A stretch of DNA of 64,000 nt. Source: Antedon bifida. Lineage: Eukaryota; Echinodermata; Crinoidea; Comatulida; Antedonidae. This document shows, one piece after another, positions 27,001 through 35,600 of the stretch. The translations under genes were made by a program, and so were the position numbers. The notes under the pieces were generated by a model. It saw only the letters and a list, made by a program, of their open reading frames with translations. It did not search any database and was not told the origin of the DNA. Position 1 is the first letter of the stretch, and the number at the start of each line of letters is the position of its first letter. The DNA lies in NCBI GenBank assembly GCA_963402885.1, contig OY727094.1:30754501-30818500 (forward strand), read 5' to 3'.

Positions 27001-29589
27001 CAACTTCTAGATTTTGTAATAAAAATAAACGTTTAACGGTTTACTTTAGAAACTATGACTGTTTAAAAAAAGACATAATTTTGACGATTTTTTAAGCTTT
27101 TTCATAAAAAACGCGCACGAATTGTCTAATTCAACGTGTTCGTATGGCGTTATTTAAACTGGAAAAGGTCTAAATTGTTTTCAAAATCACTGGGAAAGGC
27201 TTGAAAAATATAATTCAAGAGAAAAAAATATGTTTTTAACGCTATGTGCGCACCGCGCGCATAAAAAATTGCGCGCCCGTGGGAATTTTTGACATGCTCA
27301 AAATGACAAGAAACGCGTAAAAAGTTGATTAGAAATTAATTTTGCGCATTTTGAAATTTTAAATGCGCGTGCGCGCGTAACTTCTTGTCAAACATGCCAT
27401 TTTTAATCCGTAGAAAGTTTGCCCCTGATATGACTTAAATTTTGTCAAAGTGTCAATACTAAATGACTTTTGGTTTTTAATCTATGATCAATCATTGAAA
27501 TTCATAAAATTGCGCGTAAGTCACGTTGCGCAACTATGACGTCATTCAAAAATAGGAGGTGCACAACTTCACGTAAATGCCCATATGTTGTCAAAGTTAT
27601 GAAATGTTATGTTTACACATTTTAGAGGAACACGACTCACAAAAAGGAAGGAAGGAAAGAAGAATAATACAGAAAAAAAATATTGATCTCATACAATTAC
27701 AAGGAGTTATCCGCTTGGTATACCAAGCGGATAACTAATAAAAATAGGGGAAGATACTTATAAGGTATTGTACCGTACAGTAGATAATATTTTAATGGAG
27801 TATTGACTTGACAAACAACTGTCTTTCAAACAAATATTCTAAAAATTGACCATTGAAATACAAAATATTTAGCTGTCGACAAAACCTTTGTTCCACCTAA
27901 CAGGATCTACAGTCCAATGATTAAACATTGGGATAATCTCAGATCAGTAATTAGTCTTTTAAACCATTGAATAATTTATAGTCCATGGTTGAAACATAAT
28001 TATCACAACAACTATTCACTGCTATTTCAGATAGTCATCTAGAGAAAATGTGTTTAGTCCTGCAACATGAAATCAAAAAGTCCTTCCTACAGTGTAATAC
28101 TGTACTGTACCGTAAGTGAAATAACAAACAACTTTAATAGAATAAGTACAGTTCAGTTAGCACATTCTTAGTGTCTACAAATTTTATTAACACTTCATTG
28201 ATACTACGACAGAACTGAGAATTTCCAATGCCTATTATGAATTTTAAAATTATATATTTTTATAAGGCTTAAAAATTAAAGTAACAAAAGATATTAATTT
28301 AAGTTAAGAAATAAATACTTTGTATTAATGCTATGATAATAAAGGTTAAAATTATGATATCAATGAGGAAAAACAGAAAATAATGAAAAAAGGTAGAAAA
28401 TGTTTAGAAATTATGTAATGAAACATTGAATGAATAAAGGTGGTGGTGAACCACAAAGATGAAAAAAAAAAATACATGAATTTTTTTAATGGATTATACC
28501 ACTTTTGTAGGGGTGTTTAATCATTGTGCAGTTAACCTATTATATATCCGGACCAGGTACATTAAATCTGTCAGGGAGACTTTATCACTACTTTAAAAGT
28601 ATGAGATAACTAATGTATTGCAATTGCATGCTTACATGGCATAAAAACTGTAGATAAAGTTTAACCTTTTGGTATTGGACGAACAGACACAAATTGCTAT
28701 ATGATTTTTTTTTGGGCAACCACAAATCCTTTGCCAGGATGTTGTTTAGGGTTTCAATGTCTGGAATTACATGTTGAGGAAATATTTAAAGTTTAGGTAT
28801 AACAGCCTACGCATCATGCATGAAAATAAAGTAAATTGTTTCAAAAACATTATGGTAATGTAATGGAAGTACAATAAAATTAAATTTTGTATTTTTTTGC
28901 TCTTTAAATTAAACATAAGTCAAAAACTCATTTTAAAAACCCATATTTGCAGATTTGACGCTGAGTGCAGTACATTCTTCGATTTGAATTTGTTTATGGA
29001 AAACAAATCAGATTGCTCAAATGCTACAAATGGACAACCTAAAACAAAGTATAGATCTCTGATTGAGAAAACACGGCCCATCATAGATGCAGTATTACTG
29101 TACTTACACAAATTGATACTGAATTTAACTGTAGTGTACAGAAATATATACTGTACATTTGTCATGAATAACATACGACCAAAAAAGGAAATGCGACCAA
29201 TACTGAATGATCAACAACCCTTTCATCAATACAGGATTATATAGTAGTAATTCAATTTCATCAATCAATCCTTATTTTATATAATTCATAAATATAAATT
29301 TTTTATTTCTACTTTCTAATTTATCAATTATTATTCTTATTATTGGGTGACAATAATTTTTAGTATAACACAAACAATTATATCATATCAATCATTTAAA
29401 TTCCAAGGTTAGGTTAGGCCTCCAGCTGAAAATCTTTATTCATCAGTATCAGTTAATTTGAGTCCTCCCACCTGTGTATAGAATCATCGTTATACCATCA
29501 TGGAGTTGTGGTGAGGCCTAAAAACTCCGGAAGTAAATTATTGGGAGTGCTCGAACTATAAAATAAATTCACTTACCGAGGTCTTCCAT
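12078..29589 (-). CDS. PXN: Paxillin, complete, 9 coding exons with a 10.9-kb first intron
   Basis: Focal-adhesion scaffold that binds FAK and vinculin through LD motifs and membranes or partners through LIM domains (family knowledge). Exons: 29589-29577 (13 nt), 18677-18523, 17986-17728, 17161-17050, 14905-14686, 14149-13946, 13576-13403, 13091-12861, 12344-12078. Phases close to 544 aa; human alpha paxillin is 557. Motifs: LD1 (MEDLDKLLEEL), LD2 ([10 protein letters not shown], about 127-135), LD4 ([13 protein letters not shown], about 241-253), LD5 (QLDSMLRHL, 286-294), then four LIM zinc domains from C311 to the end ([24 protein letters not shown]). No clear LD3. The middle is Pro/Ser-rich with SPLYSE sites. 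Exon 1 was found because exon 2 begins inside LD1 in phase 1; ATGGAAGACCTCG followed by gtaagt gives exactly the missing residues, and vertebrate PXN has, from memory, the same 13-nt coding exon. Confidence 0.93.
12583..12757. mobile_element. Possible MITE with TGGCGTAAC ends
   Basis: Between two paxillin LIM exons. It begins with tgtggcgtaacg and ends with gttacgccactg (inverted repeats about 10 bp) and has a GC-rich core with two gggcc/tgggtttagc stretches. Confidence 0.5.
14361..14680 (+). mobile_element. tRNA-derived SINE split by a MITE
   Basis: Starts agctgtagcttggtggtgagc (A-box-like). It is interrupted by the MITE at 14391-14556, resumes with cagggttcaatcc (B box), and continues with the family body (aagcctcaaatgag, tttataagcac). 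Related copies lie at 38000-38240 and 41455-41657. Confidence 0.75.
14391..14556. mobile_element. CArG-MITE copy 5, nested in a SINE
   Basis: In a paxillin intron. CArG boxes CCAAATATGG at 14454-14463 and 14475-14484. The right end is slightly short (agtgta). It separates the A-box and B-box halves of the SINE. Confidence 0.88.
15453..15523 (-). CDS. Candidate alternative first exon of paxillin
   Basis: An ATG at 15523 opens [18 protein letters not shown]... and runs 71 nt to a good donor (GAT|gtaagt, 15453). Its phase joins in frame to the paxillin exon starting at 14905 (ATT GGA CAA AGG...). As a cassette exon after 17050 it would give early stops with every acceptor I tried, so a separate internal promoter is the simpler reading. 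The product would lack LD1 and LD2 but keep LD4, LD5 and all LIM domains. No known domain in the leader. Unproven. Confidence 0.35.
16311..16420. mobile_element. CArG-MITE copy 6, 3' truncated
   Basis: In a paxillin intron, about 0.8 kb upstream (minus strand) of the candidate alternative first exon. CArG boxes at 16349-16358 (CCAAATATGG) and 16381-16390 (CCATATATGG). The right terminal repeat is missing after cataaagttt. Confidence 0.85.
18270..18440. mobile_element. Possible DNA-transposon fragment
   Basis: In a paxillin intron. Ends read gggcagattcaaggggg and tggatccgtcacta, the style of 'GTGACGGATCCAG' MITEs. The core is C-rich. Weak call. Confidence 0.35.
20368..20385 (+). repeat. Poly-G run (18 G)
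   Basis: Uninterrupted G18 in paxillin intron 1 following tttttct; could also be an assembly-sensitive homopolymer. Confidence 0.9.
24906..25075 (+). mobile_element. SINE 3' fragment
   Basis: About 160 bp nearly identical to 49090-49250 (caagacacaactttgcgctg ... ttcagcgcttagaggtttca ... ggcgctatataaatccagg), ending in an ATT-rich tail. Confidence 0.85.
26150..27737 (-). mobile_element. Helitron-like element A (non-autonomous)
   Basis: About 1.59 kb, read on the minus strand. The 5' end has a perfect 32-bp palindrome at 27705-27736 (half-site AGTTATCCGCTTGGTA). The 3' end has box GCGGATAACT, hairpin AACTCGTCA-AAG-TGACGAGTT, a 6-nt spacer and CTAG (26150-26153), followed by T. The interior has no long ORF. 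It has an internal repeat of about 350 bp and four CRE-like TGACGTCA/TGACGTCAT sites. It matches element B (45060-46644) in inverted orientation along its length. Confidence 0.8.
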
Positions 29590-29784
29590 CTTTGGTCTGT
29601 AGATAACTTTTTACTGGAATGTTAGTTCAAACAAAATTGTGTAATAATGTCACCAGAGGTGGATAAGCTGACTTAAGAATTAACTTTAAATTGTGAAGTT
29701 TACAAGTTGTGGTTTCTAGCCTCTGAATGCTTCGTGTTTTTGTGTGTAAAGTCTCTCACACTGTCTGTCACGCTCTAGTAGATA
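29590..29784. promoter_or_regulatory. Shared divergent promoter of paxillin and NIF3L1
   Basis: Only 195 bp separate the paxillin ATG (29589, minus) from the upstream-most in-frame NIF3L1 ATG (29785, plus). Both 5' UTRs and core promoters must lie in or overlap this stretch unless there are further non-coding exons. No TATA box seen. Confidence 0.55.
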
Positions 29785-32335
29785 ATGACCTTTCACCCTC
29801 TAAGCGTGTGTGACACCATGCGTGTCCACTCAACTTTTTGGACTGGAATGACATTATTTAGAAATTTCAGATTTGGTTATCAACTTCGAAGTAAATTGAT
29901 CAGCAACTCCGTAAGAATTAAAGAATATATTAAACACGAAGAGTTTTATTTTCGAAAAGTAAAGCGTCTTTCAGAAAATTATTCTAGCTAGGCCAGCAGT
30001 ACTGCTGGCATGCATGCATGGATGGATTGGAGGTATTATAAACTCCAGGCATGTGGATGGTTCAACTAGCTACAGGTAGTTAGATGACTACAGGGACCAG
30101 GAAGACCTCACTGGCCTTTCTTGACTTATATAGTATGGGTCCTGTCTTTTAAAGTATAATCTTATATCATAATTTCTGAAACTACTGTCTGTAGGCTCTA
30201 TATTAAAATAATAATTGAATATTTAATTTATTTGTTTTAATTTTAAAAAGGAGAAAGCACTGTGTACTACAAAACCGACAACAATGAACTTACAAGAGTG
30301 TGTCGGACGTCTGAACAAGCTTGCGTCACCCTCTCTGGCTGGAAGCTGGGACAACGTAGGGCTACTCGTGGAGCCAACACCACCTCACACAGTTACTAAA
30401 TTGTTCTTAACAAATGACTTGACTGAAGATGTTTTGGAAGAAGCAATTGTTAAGAAGTCGTCCATGATACTGTCATACCATCCACCGATTTTTAATGCTT
30501 TGAAACGTCTTACTATGGCCACTTTTAAAGAACGCATCATTGTAAAAGCAATTGAAAATCGTATTGCAATATACTCGCCTCACACGGCTTATGATACTGT
30601 GAATGATGGGCTAACAGATTGGCTTGCCCTTGCTCCAGGTACGAAACAGAATTTTAAAACAGTTTAGGGAAGGAGTTGACAGATTATTATATTGATAATA
30701 ATTCTTATTAGAAGCCAAAGTTCTGTCTACACAATCAAACTTTATGTGATGTGCCCATATATGGACTTGGTGTCATACCACTACCATATTTGGGCACATC
30801 ACTACCATATTTGTGCACATCACACTTTTGTTGTCAAACTAGTTTGATAGTGTAGACAGAACTTTAGGGAGTTGGGTTAACAATTGTGAGCTACAACCCT
30901 AGCACTAGATCAGGATTGAACGCTGGATCTTGAGGTTGAAAGGCAAACATGTTATACAGTACCACAAAGCAATTGTCTTTTCACAGGGCACAGTGTTTTA
31001 AGTCTGACAGGAGTATAAATAGGCACTACCTTGTAATTACTTAAACATAATGCAAACATTGATGTACATTATTTACTGTAAATAGGAAATGGTGTTATTG
31101 ATGTTGTGAACGCAAATGCCACTACTAGAGATTACTGTACCTCTGAAGATCATCGAATTGAAGTTACAGAACTCAAGAAATCTGAAGCCTTAAAGTTAAA
31201 AGATCATCTAGCCCGCAAATGTAACATTCAGTAAGTATGGAAAAAAGAATACCAATTATCTTAGTCTTGGGTGCAGCATTTTTATAAATAAAATAAATTT
31301 ATTAAATTAAAAAACATAATAATATTTTTAAATATTCCACAGAACAGTACAGATTTACAATCAAGTTACCGAATTACTGTCTCTCAGCTTTGCCTGTGAT
31401 TCACCAAATCTTGCAAATGTTGTTGACGAGATTCGCACGATTAATGCTTCTAAAAAAACTCATATTACGCAACTTGAGAAGGTATGTATTATTCCTCCCC
31501 TGTTCTATACAGTAGAACAGTCCATTTCTGCCTACTTACCTGGATAAACCTACATTGGCCTTAGCCCATATGAAAGTAGTGCAACAAATGATAATATTTG
31601 ACTATAAAATAAATGGTACGTTCCAACAATTTTGCCTTGATTTTCAGCAAGTATCTACTTTTGTGCTATTTACAGGCTGTGATTCCAGGAGCAGGGATGG
31701 GAAGAATAAATACATTAAATGCCGAAACGGCTCTCAAAGACATTATAAAGAATACGAAAAAACATCTGGGAGTTGGGTACCTAGGAGTTGCTTATGGAAG
31801 AGGCAAGAATTCAGGTATCGCAAAGGTTGAGTGATGATGATGACACTAAAAGTAGATGTGGGTTATAGGCCTACATAATACAATCAATACGTTTCTAACA
31901 TGTGCACAGAACGACTTTTCAACTTGACAGCCGCATAGTCTAACTAATGTTGTATCATGAAAATAAAAAGATATGTAAACATCTTATTGTTGTAACTTGG
32001 TTTTGTTTGTATATGTAAGTGTACAGTACAATGTTTTTAATAATCAGTTTAAATTCCATTTTCCAGAGTCAATGGTGAAGACAGTAGCAGTTTGTGCTGG
32101 GTCAGGATCCAGTGTTTTGACTGGTGTTCCTGTCGACCTTTACATCACCGGTGAGATGTCTCATCATGAACTACTAGAGATAAATTCACAGGGAATAAGC
32201 GTCATTCTTAGTAACCATAGCAACAGTGAAAGGGCGTATTTAAAGATTTTGAAACAAAAACTGGAAAAGATTATGGAAGGGAAAGTAGATGTGCTGATAT
32301 CTGAAGTGGATGCGGATCCACTGGTTACTGTCTAA
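29785..32335 (+). CDS. NIF3L1: NIF3-like protein 1 (NGG1-interacting factor 3 family), complete, 6 exons
   Basis: Conserved dinuclear-metal protein of the NIF3/DUF34 family; molecular role uncertain. Exons: 29785-29910, 30251-30638, 31086-31230, 31343-31481, 31676-31814, 32067-32335 (stop TAA). The family core is clear: SWDNVGLLVEP, FLTNDLTEDV, LSYHPPIF and YSPHTAYD near the N-terminus; IPGAGMGRINTL; CAGSGSSVL, DLYITGEMSHHE and ILSNHSNSERAYL at the C-terminus, which carry the metal-ligand His/Glu residues. The core from the ATG at 30284 is 348 aa. The 5' exon joins in phase 0 and adds a basic, Arg/Phe-rich leader (MTLFRNFRFGYQLRSKLISN) like a mitochondrial presequence. In-frame ATGs at 29785, 29818 and 29848 give 401, 390 or 380 aa; human is about 377. 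The core is certain, the 5' exon likely. Confidence 0.9.
30717..30866. mobile_element. CArG-MITE copy 7
   Basis: In a NIF3L1 intron, with both ends (aaagttctgtctacac and its complement). Carries CCATATATGG and CCATATTTGG. Confidence 0.88.
30870..30975 (-). mobile_element. tRNA-derived SINE fragment
   Basis: Minus-strand tRNA-like sequence with a B-box-like GCGTTCAATCCTGA and the family tail (ctagtgctagggttgtagctc); abuts MITE copy 7. Confidence 0.55.
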
Positions 32336-32512
32336 GATTACTACTTTGTATTGGAATTGGGAACAAGGGTGATGTCAGATAGGAGGAATATTTCATTTAT
32401 GTTTAAATACTATATGTCACATGTATGTTGATTGATTTTCTTACAACTTAAAAACCAGTATAATTGGAATGTTTTGAACAAGAACAAGTTTAACTAGAAT
32501 TGTAAAGTCTTT

Positions 32513-32518
32513 AATAAA
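32513..32518 (+). promoter_or_regulatory. NIF3L1 poly(A) signal
   Basis: AATAAA about 178 nt past the NIF3L1 stop. The converging ERCC6L gene has a minus-strand ATTAAA (plus tttaat at 32616-32621) 65 nt past its own stop, so the two 3' ends lie close together or overlap. Confidence 0.55.
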
Positions 32519-32684
32519 CTTTCACTCAAACTGTCTGAAAAAATATCAATATTGATGATGTAATATACAATAATTCTACAGCATAATTTTGTATCTAACA
32601 CTATACATGAAATGATTTAATCTACAAAGCCATGATAATTTATAAAATAAATAATATACAAGACTAGTGAGTTTCATCTTTTTT

Positions 32685-35600
32685 TTACAGTTGGTTTTGT
32701 TTTGCTTTTCTTAATGTATCTATTAGTTTTAAGACATGCTTCCGCAGAGACTTATCTTGGTCGTCTATATCTAATGCTTTTAAATAACATTTCAAGGCTC
32801 TACTGCTTTTTCCCGCTTTTTCTTGATTTCTTAAAGATAAAAATGAAAACAAATATTAGTAAATATGACACTACCAGGGTGCAATAGATGGAGGATGGTT
32901 ATTACTACCTCACCTTTCTTTTATAAACATTACAACTGTAGATGAGCAGTTAATAGTCTTTAAGCCCTGTTTACACTATCAAACTTTATGTGACAAAAAA
33001 ATGTGCCCATATATGGACACGATGATGTCTTATCACTACCATATTTGGGCACATCACACTTTTTTGTCACATAAAGTTTGATAGTGTAGACAGAGCTTAA
33101 AGCTTCTTTTTAAGGCGTATGTTGTGGGACTGTTTAGGCCAGGACCACAAATTATAAAGCCATGACTTGAACCCAGGACTACAGTTTAACCACCAAGCTA
33201 CAGTACCATTCCAGTAAATAGTATGACTGATTTTTTAAATTGTTTACCTGCCCTCTTTGACCAATTGTAAGTACATAGGGTCAAATTCCTCATCTTCACT
33301 TTCTTCATCTCCACTTTCTTCATCTCCACTTTCTTCTTCACTTTCTTCATCTCTACTTTCTTCTTCGCTTGAGACGGATTCCTCCTCATTTTCTGATTCA
33401 TCATTTTTGGACTTATCATTTTTTGACTCATCATTTTCAATTTCCTCACTACTTGATAATTCTACATTTTCAAAAAATGAAAAAAAAAATACATTAAAAA
33501 GTCAAATCTACAATTACTTATAATAGTCAATTATGTAATTAATCAATATAAATATGGCTTGTTTTAAATATTTCTTAAATCAAATTGTGCTTATATTTCT
33601 TGTGTTATACAGGTCAAATTATTTATTTTGCTTTTATTTTTAAGCTGTCTACACTATCAAAAATGATGATGACATGATGATGTCATATCACTACCATATT
33701 TGGGTATATCACTACCACATTTTGGCACATCACACTTTTTTTGTCTGTCAAACTAGTTTGATAGTGTAGACAGAGCTTTAAATAAAAAGTAAATTAAAAA
33801 TTGAAATACCTTCTTCATCTTCCTCCTCATCATCAATAAAATCATCCATGCTGTTTTCTTCTTCATCTTCTGAAATAGATTCATCGGCCGTTTGCTCTGC
33901 TTCAATTTCAGTTTCATCCATTTCTTTCTCTTCTTTCTCTAAATCTATAGTTTCATCTTCAGTGTTTTCTTCTTCATCTTTTGAAATAGATTCATCGGCC
34001 GTTTGCTCTTCTTCAATTTCAGTTTCATCCATTTCTTTCTCTTCTTTCTCTAAATCTATGGTTTCATCTTCAGTGTTTTCATCAAGTACATCATTATCTA
34101 TTCTTTCAGTTTCTTCGAAATCTGTGTCACTTTTTTCAGTTTCTTCTAAATCTGTGTCACTTTTTTCAGTTTCTTCTAAATCTGTGTCACTTCTTTCTTC
34201 TACTTCTTCCTCTCCTTTGTCACTTAAGTCTTCCATTTCTGATAAATCACTCTCTTCTTTCTTGGTAGCAACATCCTTTTCCATTTCCATTAAACTTTCA
34301 TCACAAGTTTCGATTGTCGTTTCCAATTGATCAGACATTTCTCCATGATTATTTGGTGAATAAACTTGTTCTGGTGACTTCTGTTCTGGTGAGGACGTGC
34401 TTTCCTTTAACTCTTTTGGAAGAGTATGTGTCTCCGTTTCAGAAACTTTTATGTCCTGGTATGAATCCTCCATATCATCAAAACTCTCATTAACTTTCAT
34501 ATCATCTTGGAATGCAGAATTGTTATCAACTGTTGTGCTGGCATTACCTTCCTCATCGCTGTCATCGACAAGATACTTAAGAGGAGCAGCTGGACTGTTA
34601 TGAGAAGACGACGCGGATATCATTAATGCTGGAGATTGTTGCAGATTCTGAATAGAAGCTTTGCTTTTAAAATTCTCTATATCCTTGAAGGAAGAATTGT
34701 CTTCAAGATCCTCCATGTAAGAGTTTTCAATGGAAGTTTTAATTTCATTTTTTTCCACATAAGAGTTTTGGAAAGAAGCATTGCCGTCAGTACTCTCCAT
34801 ATGGGGGTCCTGGAAGGAATCATCACTTTCAATAATCTCATCAGAGTTCTGTATAGAAGCATTGGCTTCTTCTTTGTCATCTGTCAGATCGATGTATTCC
34901 ATCTCTGGTGATGCCTGTACCTTCAATCCGTCCTTCTTGTAAGACGACTGAGATTTAGGCGACTCGGTTTGATGGTTTGAACTTTCAGTAGAAATATATG
35001 AGTCGTCAGTAAGGTCAATGACTTCATCGACATCAATCATTTCTTGTGTGGTGTTCTGACCTTTGTGATCCTGCAATACAAACCAAGAATCAGTTGTTTG
35101 TGCAAGAATGAAAGTTAAAAAATCAGATTAACAATAAACTCTAGAGGTACGATTGGTCAATCATTATCATATGATTCATTAAGTACTGTTTTATTATTAA
35201 TTATTACTAATTTTTTAAAAATGTTTTCAATCTGAACGATTATAGACAACATCATTATACAAGTCAAGTATGCTTTCCAGGTGGAATGGCATCGTGAGAT
35301 GAGTTGTAGTAATTAGTACAGTCTTGTTTATTTTTAATTAATTTATATGTAATTTTACTTTCTATGGACCAGAGATTCCGAAATAAAAGATTGAATGATT
35401 GAATGAATGAATTACTTTTTATCTTTTAATATATATAAACACATCCGGCACGGAACAATTATTCTAAACAACTGCCCGATCTATATATATATACAGTCAT
35501 AAATACAGTATAATAAATGGAATAATATCTTCTATATTCACAATACCGTTAGAGTAAGGCTTTCCATTGTCCTGTTCAAATCTTCTTCTGAAATCTCCTT

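Larger units (their letters stand above)
18678..29576. other. Paxillin intron 1 (10.9 kb)
   Basis: Bounded by donor gtaagt at 29576 and acceptor ...attacag before 18677. Contents seen: diverged repeats with ccccaggtatagtccc words (about 20090-20340), an 18-nt G run (20368-20385), a T run near 23631-23652, a SINE fragment (24906-25075) and a Helitron-like element (26150-27737). A short stem-loop with ttggtatg/cataccaa arms lies at about 21775-21801. Possible donor-like sites near 21335 and 21673 could belong to unannotated 5' exons. The ORF at 24478-24696 was not recognised. Confidence 0.6.

Noticed and set aside
28897-29244. 115-codon ORF in paxillin intron 1
   Set aside because: No recognised domain, no splice context, overlaps an equally open ORF on the other strand.
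29785-29991. Independent small gene of 68 codons
   Set aside because: Better explained as the NIF3L1 5' exon, using the donor at 29911.
31555-31830. 91-codon ORF across a NIF3L1 exon
   Set aside because: Out of frame with the NIF3L1 exon 31676-31814, whose frame carries the conserved family motifs.
33848-34330. 160-codon Ser-rich ORF on the plus strand
   Set aside because: Antisense of the acidic, repetitive ERCC6L exon; Glu/Asp codons read backwards give Ser/Phe runs.
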